64,000 nucleotides of DNA from Dipylidium caninum (lineage: Eukaryota > Platyhelminthes > Cestoda > Cyclophyllidea > Dipylidiidae). The position numbers and the translations under genes were made by a program. The notes beneath the pieces are model-generated. The model was not told the origin of the DNA and ran no database searches. It was given only the letters and a program-made list of their open reading frames with translations. Location of the stretch: the NCBI GenBank assembly GCA_017562135.1, contig QEYB01000182.1, positions 60,226 to 124,225 on the forward strand, given 5' to 3'. Below, one piece after another: positions 11,925 through 21,193 of this stretch (position 1 is its first letter; each line of letters begins with the position of its first letter).

Positions 11925-13879
11925 ATAATCTGCGAGTTGCCCAATCTAGGTGTTAATTCTCTTGTGTGCGTGCCTGTTACGTCGTCCCTTAGGGTGCCCT
12001 CTTGTTAAATAAGTTGGCATTTCAGCTGGTTTCTGCAATTTGTGAATGGATATATATTGGGGCAACAGAATACGTGTCAACCGTCGGTGTATTATGTCAT
12101 TTTTCTGGTCATGGCCTCCTGTAACTATTGTATAATACTACATGTTCCCCTTACCCTTTTTAAACAACCAATTTTCTCCTGCTCGCTATTACCCCAAGTT
12201 TCGGGGAATTGTATAAATTTGACGAATGCATTTTGTACAGATTTAACACCTAATCAAATCACTTTGTCTTTTCCTCTCCCTGGGATTGCGGCGCTTGTGT
12301 AATTATTCGCTGTTACTACTTCTAGGCGATGATGATCATGCGTCCCGTCAGCGTCATAACGGGGGTGGCGGTGGCCACTCAAGCTCTGTCAAACCGCTAG
12401 ACTATGCATCAGCAACACCCACGAGCTATTCGCATGTTGGTGCGTCACATTACAGTTCGCAGCAAGAGTCACAGTTGATTCGCTCAGCCGCGGCGCCCTT
12501 GGGCGTCGGCGGTCTTCCCATTGGTGCCTCTCCTCACGCTCCCTCTACACACGTCAGTCCTGATTCTGCCTCAGCTCCTCGGTCCGGACCACCGCCCACC
12601 CAGCAACAACCGATTCACCAGGCTCAAAATGATGATTCCTCGGATTCTGACTTTGAAGGAATTGATCAGCTTCCACACCCAGCTTGGGCTTGTGACAAAA
12701 AGCAATCGAAGCAAGAGCAAACTCAAAAGTCGAGGCATCCAGCTACCGACACAATTATTGCGGCTGCTTCCACTGTCAAATCTGGTGCTTTCCCTCCGCA
12801 GTTGGGGTTGCCGGCTACTGCAAGTTCCAATTCGCTTGTCGATTCTACGGACAACAACAACACAGCTGAGAATCAACGCGAATTTCTCGACAAAAATGCG
12901 GCAGCCTTGCAAATTGTTCGTGAGGTGAAACGACAGTCGCAATGGACCTCAAAAATGGCAGAGGAACGTGCTGCGAGGGAGCGTGAGGAGGCACTACAAC
13001 GGCAGCGGGAGCAGAATCAAGCGAAGGAGAACGAGCGTCGTAAGGAGTCAGAAGCTAGGCGGGTTGAAGATGAGAGGCGACGCGACCTTGAACTTCGAAA
13101 GCGGGCTGATAGGCTCAAGCGAGCGGTTAGTTCAACTTTGCTTTTTATCCACTCGAGGATGGTTGGTAGTGGGACGGGCAAGCTCGCAATAATGTTCTTT
13201 GGGGAACTTGCTCGGTGGCAGTATTTGCCGGTAGGTTGAGAGTGACCATTGTTGGAATCATTAATACTACTGAGCGGCATTAGGAACCGGCGGAATATTT
13301 AATCTTTGACGGCTACTTTACTCGTCAGTATAGGGAATAAAATGGAATCAAAATAACGGTGGTTATCGGTATGATCGTTAATTCCATGATTTGAGGGCAG
13401 CTCAAGGGGGACGGTGCGTTTTCTTTTGCTGGCATACAAGGTTAAAGTATCTTGCGCGAGAATTCGTCCGTATACGCCCTTTGTCATTATGCGTCTAGCT
13501 GATGAATCACCATTTCGCTTCGAGTCTGTTCAACTTTGTGGTTGAACTTAACACAACAAGGTAATGGTGAACGAACGAGCTTATTCTTGACCGCAGTATT
13601 GGCCTTATTTCTTTTGCATAGCCTATCCGTCAAAGTTGATAGACGTCAAGGTGACGCCCTGTTCATCTCTTCCAGGAAGACAACATTCCACTATTTTGTG
13701 CAACTGTAGGGTCACAGTTGCCAGACTGATAGGCTAGTTTGTTATTGTTGTTTTTCGTGCCCTACTAGGAGATGCCCTCGGTACCTGAACGTATAAATGC
13801 TCACGAGCTCTTGACCGAATTCGAATCCTCAATTGACCCAATCTGCATTGACGCCAGCTTCGGTCTTCGTCAATATTAA
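9754..13879 (+). CDS. BET-family double bromodomain protein, long form (BRD2/3/4, fs(1)h type)
   Basis: Nine exons: 9754-9903, 9936-10544, 10586-11054, 11089-11146, 11182-11222, 11265-11747, 11815-11910, 12326-13125, 13769-13879 (938 aa). Early introns are 32, 41, 34, 35, 42 and 67 bp. Bromodomain 1 has the WPF shelf (36-38) and acetyl-lysine Asn95 ([11 protein letters not shown]). Bromodomain 2 has Asn316 (NCYKYN), but QLF (257-259) where WPF is expected. The NET domain (about 482-555, [20 protein letters not shown]) is followed by a Lys-rich and Ser-rich tract. The long form adds a Pro/Gln/Ser region with SSDSDFEG and a long charged helix ([18 protein letters not shown]), as in long BRD4/fs(1)h forms. 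BET proteins bind acetylated histones and promote Pol II elongation. A 58-nt exon (11089-11146) was needed to keep frame; without it the phases clash. The last exon is inferred from phase and composition and is the least certain. Confidence 0.9.
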
Positions 13880-16360
13880 TCTAGTCGTTCGCTCAATCTC
13901 TGTCCCTTCGTTGCCAAGGTGCCACTCTTACCTACGCCTCCTTACTGTGATACCCCTACGTTTAGATGCAATTCGTTGTCCTGATTATCTGACATCTTGT
14001 GTGCTTGACGCTGGGTCCACACCGCCGAACTGACCGCCGTGAAAATCCCAATGCTCCATTTACCCGCTGTCATACTCAAGAACCGGTATCTTGGTTTGAC
14101 GTTACTAGAGGGCACAGCGTGTTACGCTCCAACTAACTTGTAAATATAGCTGTGATCACGACAACATAATCTTCTAAGCAGGTTTCTCGGGGGCGGACTC
14201 GCGTAACTGCTTTAGGAGGGCGACAGTGCTGTGAAAGGGGTAGTTTTTGTGTTTGTTTGGTGGTCAAATGCGCGTACTGTTCGCACTTGGGGCGTGACTT
14301 GGTTCCGCAGTCGAGTCGACGGTCCTTCTCATTGGGTGCAGTTGTCCCGAAGCGGATTTATTAACTGATCTGCGTTGGTAATCGTTCACAAAGTCAAAGC
14401 TGAGAATATCAAATGATTTCGTGGCAGAGAACCGTCGTCTCAGCTGGGATGTGTATTTGGTCTAATGCGGATTTGGGGCACTCGACTCCAAATGTTTCGA
14501 GACCCACGGACAGCGCGGCGGCATCGGGTAGCGTGATTCTCGCTCTCGATTACGAACTCCAGTCTGTTGTGGTGGCGTTTCGTGCCCTTCCTGGAATCTC
14601 AGTCAGTAGACTGAGCTGCGGCTGCTGGCACCCGGGGGGCCTGGAGGGCCGTGGCAACGGCCTGGAAATCGGAGCGTGGGGTGTACCTGCGCACTAACAG
14701 GGGACGGGGATTTCGTCCACGTCTTTCTCGTGGGAAATGATTCCAGTAGACGACGCAAAAAGCACCAGTTCCCATTACTGATGGTTCACCTGTGCAGGGG
14801 TTTATGCGCCCCCGAACGGCGGAGGGACTACTTGACGAGATCTGGGCTTCTTAATGCTTCGTGTGAGGACGTTAATTTCTCGTTTCTCCATCTCTCATTC
14901 TTGTGGTATATTCAATCGCCTTTCTCCCTAAATGGCTCTTCTGTCTAACTTATACAAAGAATTTTAACAGAACGAATGGATGATGCCGTCCCTCCCAGGT
15001 TAGCATAAACGTCTTAGGTAGCTTGACCTTCCCTATTTGCAACGAGGCCTGTTTAAGCTCGGTGGCTGGCTCGCCACGTCAAGGCGTTCCACGTTTCGCT
15101 CGCATTTGACCCTCGTCTTGATTCTGCCCTCTGTCTGTTCAAAAGATTTGGATTACAGATCCACGTGGAAGTCAAACTTTTCGACGAAAAGAATTCTCTT
15201 TATCATCTTCCCTCTAAATAATGCCGTATCTCCCCACCACTGCTGAAGGTACGTGGGCGTGAGTTGTAGCGTTCTAAGAGATCGCACGAAGGTTATGGTG
15301 CTCTGCCAAGTGCGTTATCACGAACCTGTGTCTGACGCACATGCGGTCTCTCCAAGTGGCACTGGATGACGTGTGGTGGTGGCAATCCCCTCGAACGGAG
15401 ACGTCAGGGCCGAATATGCAGGAACTAATTCAAACTGAGGGCTGCACTTTCACTGTGCCACGGTGATTAAGTAAATATCGAGGTTTCCAGGGTTGCTCGC
15501 GTTTCCTGGTCCAACTAACCACATTTGCTGAAGCCTTTTCACCGACGACCCGGTGGTTTTGAATCACCCAGGATGGTCCCGCCCTCCCCCCCCTCCGCCA
15601 TTGTCAATTTTGTCTATTTTTGAGATTGCTATTCTGATATTCGCTGCAGATGGGAGGAGGATCTCCAGACGTTGGGGAAGAGTTGAAAAAGCATTTTTCG
15701 GTTTTTACAATTTGAACTTTACTACTTACTTGGTAATTTTGCAATTTTCTTCCCTATTAAAATCCTTCAATGAGGAACGAGTATCTCAGGCTACCAGCAC
15801 ACTTGGTTTGGCACACTCATAAATCACCGCGCAAACGCATCACACCTCTCATACGATCTCGATTCCACACTCAGTATGCCATCAGACCGTCATTAGTCTT
15901 GACTGAGTTCACTTGTAATCATAACTCGTCGACAAGTTGACAACGGGGGCCACAGACGGAGACGGAGACAGGGACGGGGGGGGAGACGGGGGAGGGGGGA
16001 ACGCTGCCAGAAGGCCTAGCTGAGCTGCCGAATCACCGCGTGTGTCGTCGAGTCGGGCACACAGAGTGTAAGTCCTGCCCAAAAAAAAGAAAGTGTAGTC
16101 ACCCTCGAACCGGAAATGTGGTTTCCTTTTGACGGAACGAGGAGTTTGCAACGATGACAAGCGGTGTGAAGGCCTGGGTGGTAAATTTGCAACGTCATCC
16201 TGTGTGTAACGAAATTGTCGTGAAATCAAATTTCACCATTATGCTTACACTAATAGGAAAAACAACCTGCTCATACGCGTCTTCTTGGAAGTAAACCCAA
16301 GTAAGCAAGTTAAAATCATAATATTCAACTAGTTTTCTTTATATAAGTGTATACAAGAAC
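13880..16360. other. gene-free stretch, probably BET 3' UTR then convergent intergenic
   Basis: No supported exon. The region is less AT-rich than most of the window and has several open frames (for example 14413-14697) without domain, splice or composition support. It holds C-rich and G-rich tracts near 15583-15600 and 15945-15999. Confidence 0.55.
15945..15999 (+). repeat. G-rich purine tract with quadruplex-forming potential
   Basis: Runs of five, eight, five and six G lie within 55 bases, separated by GAC/GAGAC units. The spacing between the last three runs is short enough for an intramolecular G-quadruplex. It sits between the convergent BET and TMEM223-like genes. Confidence 0.6.
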
Positions 16361-17456
16361 TCAATCCTTAGGATGGAGATGTTCAAAGTACTCGAGAAAA
16401 ATGAGTTCTGCCTGAGCTCGTTCGACATAGAAGATGAAGGGTCGTCTTGCAATGACGAGGTTGATGAACTTTTTACTGTCATGGAATTCCGTGGCGGCTT
16501 TGACGCTGCTTAAAGGGACCTCAAACGAGCTGCCCCGTCGGGGGTAGAGGCCGAACCAGCCGTACGTGTTCACCCTCACCGCCAGATCTGCTTTGTCTAC
16601 GTTGACTCGCGCCAATTTCCGCGGCACCAACGAGATGCGGCGAATCACCCGTCGCGGAATGAATCCACCCACGAAGAACGTAAAAACACCTGCTCAGAGA
16701 GGATACAGGGAATCCACAAGTGTTGTTATAATAATTAGATACCCAAACTTGTTCTATTTTTGATTACTCCCAGCAGATGATTTCTCACATTAAGAGAAAG
16801 TTCAAAATCACATATTTGATCAAAAAGTGGCCATTAAACAAACTTATTAATTCTCCTAAATCCTACTCCAATTTACTGGTGTGGTTATGAACAGAGGCTG
16901 ACCCACCCATGACAAGACAGAGGTAAGGTACAATACGCTTAGCCCGGAGGCTCTCCTTATCCGGTCCACCGTCCACATCCCCGACCCCCGTGCTGACACC
17001 GAAGGCCTCTCTCATTCTGTCTGCCACCTTCTTCATTTCCGATTTGGTCTCCTTCTCTTTCTCTGTGTCATTCGTTTGACTTATACTCTTCTCTTCCGCA
17101 TGCTCCACCACTTGCACCTCCGCTGGTCGGCGCCGCTTGCGATTCAGGATGACTTTGGCCACGGAATCAGGCACCCAGGATTCAAGGCGATTGGCAAGAT
17201 GACGGTTGAATTCGTTAAGATCCTCTTTCATCATCTCATAGGTCAATGGGCCAGTACGCCTTGAAAAGAGGTACCGACCAAAAAGTAACCACGCAGAGCC
17301 CTGAAGTAGGCAGAAAATGCCTAGACGACTATACAGTTTGCTCCGATCCGCTCCCACGTAGATATCAACGTCACCCGGAGCAGTGAAAGAAGTACGAGAG
17401 TTAGGATGGAGGAGGAAGCGTCGAACTTGTCGAACCGCCAGACGGCTGAACATCAT
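16361..17456 (-). CDS. TMEM223: TMEM223-like mitochondrial inner-membrane protein
   Basis: Two exons, 17456-16907 and 16689-16361, with a 217 bp intron (donor GTGGGT), encode 292 aa. The N-terminus (MMFSRLAVRQVRRFLLHPNS) is Arg-rich without acids, as in a mitochondrial presequence. After DVDIYVGADRSKLYSRLG comes a first membrane segment (GIFCLLQGSAWLLFG); the splice junction builds the second (YLCLVMGVFTFFVGGF). The C-terminal domain has RRVIRRISLV, SFEVPLSSV and PFIFYVERA, matching the conserved TMEM223 layout. Vertebrate TMEM223 is about 200 aa; the extra length here is a Lys/Glu-rich insert between the two membrane segments. TMEM223 is reported to assist cytochrome c oxidase (COX1) biogenesis. 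A splice acceptor lies one base before the start ATG. Call rests on membrane topology plus conserved patches. Confidence 0.75.
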
Positions 17457-17457
17457 C

Positions 17458-17480
17458 CTGAATGGCGAAAGAGAACGATG
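17458..17480 (-). promoter_or_regulatory. splice acceptor one base before the TMEM223 start
   Basis: On the minus strand a pyrimidine-rich tract ends TTTCGCCATTCAG, followed by G and ATGATG. With the end of another same-strand gene only about 160 bp upstream, it is a candidate spliced-leader acceptor. An ordinary 5'-UTR intron is the alternative. Confidence 0.5.
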
Positions 17481-17614
17481 TGCACGCCTCGCACGCACCT
17501 AAAAGCATTCGTGCTGAAACACACTCCAAAAGGTACCCACTTCACAAACTGTGCTACAACCATTTATCGTCTCGTGCTGTTGTCAAGAGGACAAAAAGTT
17601 TTGGTAAAACTATA

Positions 17615-17620
17615 TTTATT
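17615..17620 (-). terminator. AATAAA polyadenylation signal
   Basis: AATAAA on the minus strand, about 35 nt after the stop codon at 17655. It supports a real minus-strand gene end here, just upstream of the TMEM223-like start. Confidence 0.6.
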
Positions 17621-17654
17621 TACAAGTGATGGAACAATACAGGTCTGAAGAGTA

Positions 17655-17857
17655 TCAGTAATCAACATCGGAGTAGTTGACGAGATTTCGATTTGACGTG
17701 GACGCCAGGGTCTTGTCGCCGCGACTGGGAGGCGACTGAGAGGTCATCCGCGCCGAGCGATTAGTGCTTGGTTCACCTAGAAAAGGAGGAAAATCCACGA
17801 GGTCACAACCTGTTATGGGGAATGATTTTTCTTGAACAATTTCTGACACACCGTGTT
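17655..17857 (-). CDS. last two exons of an unrecognised minus-strand gene
   Basis: Exons 17857-17810 and 17776-17655 flank a 33 bp GT-AG intron with matching phase. The peptide reads HGVSEIVQEKSFPIT then EPSTNRSARMTSQSPPSRGD and ends NLVNYSDVDY. It looks like a disordered C-terminus and has no recognisable domain. An AATAAA follows the stop. The preceding exon may end at 18091 (donor GTGAGG, phase 1), which would give QDRS before HGVSE, but upstream of that the frame is pyrimidine-rich and hard to tell from an intron. The gene's main body was not found. Confidence 0.4.
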
Positions 17858-18193
17858 CTAACCATAACAAAATCCCGTTTGATCAGCCGCTTTTATTCAG
17901 AAATTAATATAGTCAATTCAATGCTGGTAAGGTATTTGTCAAAACAAAAGCTTTTCTGTCTTGTCTTTCAAAACTTGGCTTATCATAAAAAAAACGTGAA
18001 AATTACGAGAATGTCTACAAACACCGTATACCGTTCAGCTCCCCTTTTTCAAAAACTCAAACAGATCGGATCGATTCTCCTCTTCCTCACGTGAACGATC
18101 TTGGGCAGCGAGAAGCGGATACGAGAAGTTCGAGGGGGACAGAGGAAGGGGAGAGTGGAAGAATAGAGGTATCAAGATCGAAATCAAGAGGAA

Positions 18194-18808
18194 ATGCTAC
18201 ACAGAGGTCATGATCCATTGCCCACCGGCTACCAAATCCAGCGACATATGGAAGGTCACGTAGTGCCAGCACACCATCACACCAACGAGGGAGAGCAACC
18301 ATTGGTGGACTATTTTGCTGCCAATAGCCTCAATTCCCCCCGAGGGTATGCGTGCCTCCCTCTGACTTCGCATCGCCGCGTCATTCCTACCTTCTCAAGG
18401 GAGATGCTGCGGTACGAGGCACACTGGGTGGAGGACAATATGCGCTGCCGGTACGGCCGCAGGGGACGCGCCCAGCTTTGCCCCGTCAACACGGTGGGTG
18501 GTCCGTACTGCGAGGAGCGCTACTCGGCGTATGGACACATGAGTCATCACGACACGAATCGCCAACTTGGCCGAGTTATGCAATCAGCGGCGCGCGACGT
18601 AATGGCGTTTTCGAGTCCTCTGGAGCCAAACCCTCCAATCAGCCCCATAGTTGAGCAGGAGAGCCGGACGGACAAGAGTCTTGTGCTACCGCATGGGTTC
18701 TCACGAGTTCTACTGCGCGCTTCAGATGTATATAACGCTGATTGTCGTCCGCTTAAAGTTATTGATTTACCCAGGCCGGAGGAGTACACGGGGAGACTGT
18801 TGTATTGA
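18194..18808 (+). CDS. hypothetical protein, 204 aa, single open frame
   Basis: Unrecognised. The frame is rich in His, Arg, Pro and Tyr with balanced acids (PLVDYFAANSLNSPRGYA, HWVEDNMRCRYGRRGRAQL, RPLKVIDLPRPEEYTGRL) and has seven Cys. The opposite strand over the same bases gives Ser/Arg-rich peptides typical of a shadow, so this strand is preferred. The frame is open upstream to 18167, so it could be the last exon of a longer gene rather than start at 18194. No signal peptide, membrane segment or zinc-finger spacing is evident. Confidence 0.35.
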   Translation: MLHRGHDPLPTGYQIQRHMEGHVVPAHHHTNEGEQPLVDYFAANSLNSPRGYACLPLTSHRRVIPTFSREMLRYEAHWVEDNMRCRYGRRGRAQLCPVNTVGGPYCEERYSAYGHMSHHDTNRQLGRVMQSAARDVMAFSSPLEPNPPISPIVEQESRTDKSLVLPHGFSRVLLRASDVYNADCRPLKVIDLPRPEEYTGRLLY

Positions 18809-19741
18809 TTGGTTTATTTCAGTTATCTCGTCCCTTGCATATGTGCTCTGGTTACGATGACAAGAAACACTTGTGATCAACAGAGGCAAAAATACCATCA
18901 TTCCTCCTGTGATTTCCCATGCCATTAGTTTGAAATGAAGAGCCGAAAACACCAGATAAATGACTTGGTAATTCACAGAAGCTGGATGATTCCTTCTAAC
19001 GACATATGCACGAGTTCACTCGCGAAATGGGACAAAAAAGTCGAATCAATTTTAAGAACCCATTCAGATATGTTAATTATAGGTCTTCCAAACGTCATGC
19101 ACAAGTCAGGGAGGAGGTCGAATTAGTAAGTTTAGACCCCTTGTCAATGGCCTGGTGATTTCGGCGGTCAAACTCAGCCAGTGACAAAAAGGCGCACAGA
19201 CAAGATATGTATTTATCTCGTATCTACAGCCAAACCGCAAACTGGCAAAACAGTTGTGTTTTAACGGAAATTAGGATAATCTACAAAATTAAGCAATTTT
19301 GTGGACAGATACCCATTCTTCCCTGCTTAGTAAACGAACAAATAATCATAAAAAAACTATTATTAAAATCACACCAACTCATATGAGTCAAAACAAACAA
19401 AACATTGATTGTAGTTCTGAGAAAGAATCTGTAAAACGATCAGAAATATTCTCAAAAGCAGCAGTGATTTGTATAGGCTTAAAAAAGATGGGTATGAAGT
19501 CTGAAGAAAAACAGCTTATTAACGTAAGAGCCAAATTAAAAGTGAGTAAAAAAATTCCCCAGCATTACCCAATGACGACGTTTTACAGTCTCATCCAACA
19601 GTAACGGTTGCATCTTGAGCAAAAAGTAAACAGCCTCAAGGGAAAACCAACAGATTCGACAAAATCGAAAATATCACAGGTCGAAACTATAACTAGATTT
19701 ACCAAAAATAGGATAAACAGGAGATCCCCTTGTTTAAAATA
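18809..19741. other. gene-free stretch
   Basis: No supported exon. Two Lys-rich open frames on the plus strand (19299-19604, 19608-19820) are AT-rich and lack splice or domain evidence. It probably contains the 3' UTR of NELF-E, which ends at 19742 on the minus strand. Confidence 0.5.
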
Positions 19742-21193
19742 TCATAAAATCATCATCTTACAACGTCCGGTTGGTCTTGCGGTTGGACGGTCGGGATTCT
19801 CGTCGGAAACAGAATCATGAAAGCGATGTTGCCATCGAGCATAGTTGACACGCAAACGATTATTATTGTACTTCGTCCTATCCAACTACAAAAGGAAAGT
19901 AAATAAAATTAACTAGTTTAAAAGGCTACAAAGGGTATAAATTATGAAAATGCAACTGACCAAAAGAGCCTTCTCAGCCATTTCAACGGACTTCAGAGTT
20001 ACAAAACCGTAGCTGAGATGAGAAAAGTAAAGTCCTGTTAACTTTTCGCATGAAAATCAATAACTAGAACCACCCCAACTACGTATTAACTCAATATTGA
20101 AAGTAATCTTGTTAATAAACAACCGCTTCAAGAAATATAAATAGCTACAAAGATATCGTCAAAATCTGCACTTATTGCTCTTACTCTACACTTGACAAAA
20201 TCGTTTGCGGCACAATTTATTTAAGTCATAAACAGACTAAAAAGACGTGCAGTTGTAAACTGTCAGCCAAATTCGGTCGTTGTTAACAAATTACACACTA
20301 GTAGTGCAGTAACTGAAAAATAAGGCATTCAAAAATATCATACCACTTCTTTTCATCAATGCGAATGTTCAAAATGGGACCACAGGGTTCCAAGATTTCA
20401 CGCACACTAGTTTCATTCATGTCATTAAAGCTTATATATATGGTAAATCCTCTATCACGTCTTCGATCGTCGCCTTCAAAGTCGGGTGAACTAACAGTGT
20501 GTGGAGATGGTCGCCTATCAGGATCATGTCGTCTATCCTGTAAGGAATCCTGAGACGATAGCGATTTTTGCTTGTCTGTAGGCAAAATTGTTTGATTTAT
20601 GCGTTCACCGGCAACGAAATTATCGTATAGGTTAAATCTTTTACTCTTCCCCGCTTCTAAAAATTATGTTAGATAAGGCGACATACATTAATGAACCTGC
20701 GGTGTCTTCACTGTCAACCCCATCTGATTCCTTCAACTTTCTTTTGAAAACGTGGCGTTCATTTCCCGTGTCAAATGATATTGCTCCAGACTTCAACAAC
20801 TTCATAGCCTCTTCTTTCGCTTGTTCTGTTGTCCTGGAGGCTGTTAACGATAAACTATTTACTTAGTAACTTACATTTCGTTAGCGTTTCTGTTTTAACA
20901 CGTCGGCAAGCTAATTCTTGGTGCAAATCATTAAGCAGTTTTCTCTACAATTTAACATATAACTACACATTACAGCTTGTTTCAATAACTTCATTTCGTT
21001 ACGCAATGTAATTTCTTCTTCGGAGGGATGAGAGCAAGCCGCAGGCAAGACTGAAAAAATTATATCGGGTATGCTTACATGAGCTGAATATTTCTTCATC
21101 GCCATTATTACTGAAAATAAATGCGAATGCAATAACATACCTTAAATCTTCTTGCGGGTCCTCGTGCACATTAATGTCTCTGGCCTTGTTCAT
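19742..21193 (-). CDS. NELFE: negative elongation factor subunit E (RRM protein)
   Basis: Eight exons: 21193-21141, 21110-21079, 21050-20974, 20944-20875, 20840-20697, 20656-20344, 20012-19961, 19885-19742 (294 aa; human about 380). Introns are 30, 28, 29, 34, 40, 331 and 75 bp. The N-terminal helix PSEEEITLRNEMKLLKQA matches the NELF-E leucine-zipper region that contacts the rest of NELF. TTEQAKEEAMKLLKSGAIS is the most diagnostic conserved block. An Arg/Asp-rich stretch follows (DRRHDPDRRPSP), shorter than the human RD repeat, then an RRM with RNP2-like IYISFN, RNP1-like YGFVTLKS and the closing strand NNRLRVNYARW. NELF holds Pol II at promoter-proximal pauses. The first 30 residues before the zipper are extra relative to vertebrates. 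Upstream of the ATG lies an acceptor (TTTTTTGGTAG) 14 nt away. Confidence 0.9.

Noticed and set aside
14413..14948. Open frames in the GC-richer stretch after BET
   Set aside because: No recognisable motif and no splice sites in phase; higher GC lengthens chance frames.
19299..19820. Two Lys-rich plus-strand frames near the NELF-E 3' end
   Set aside because: AT-driven Lys/Asn/Ile composition, no domain, opposite strand to the gene whose 3' UTR probably covers the area.
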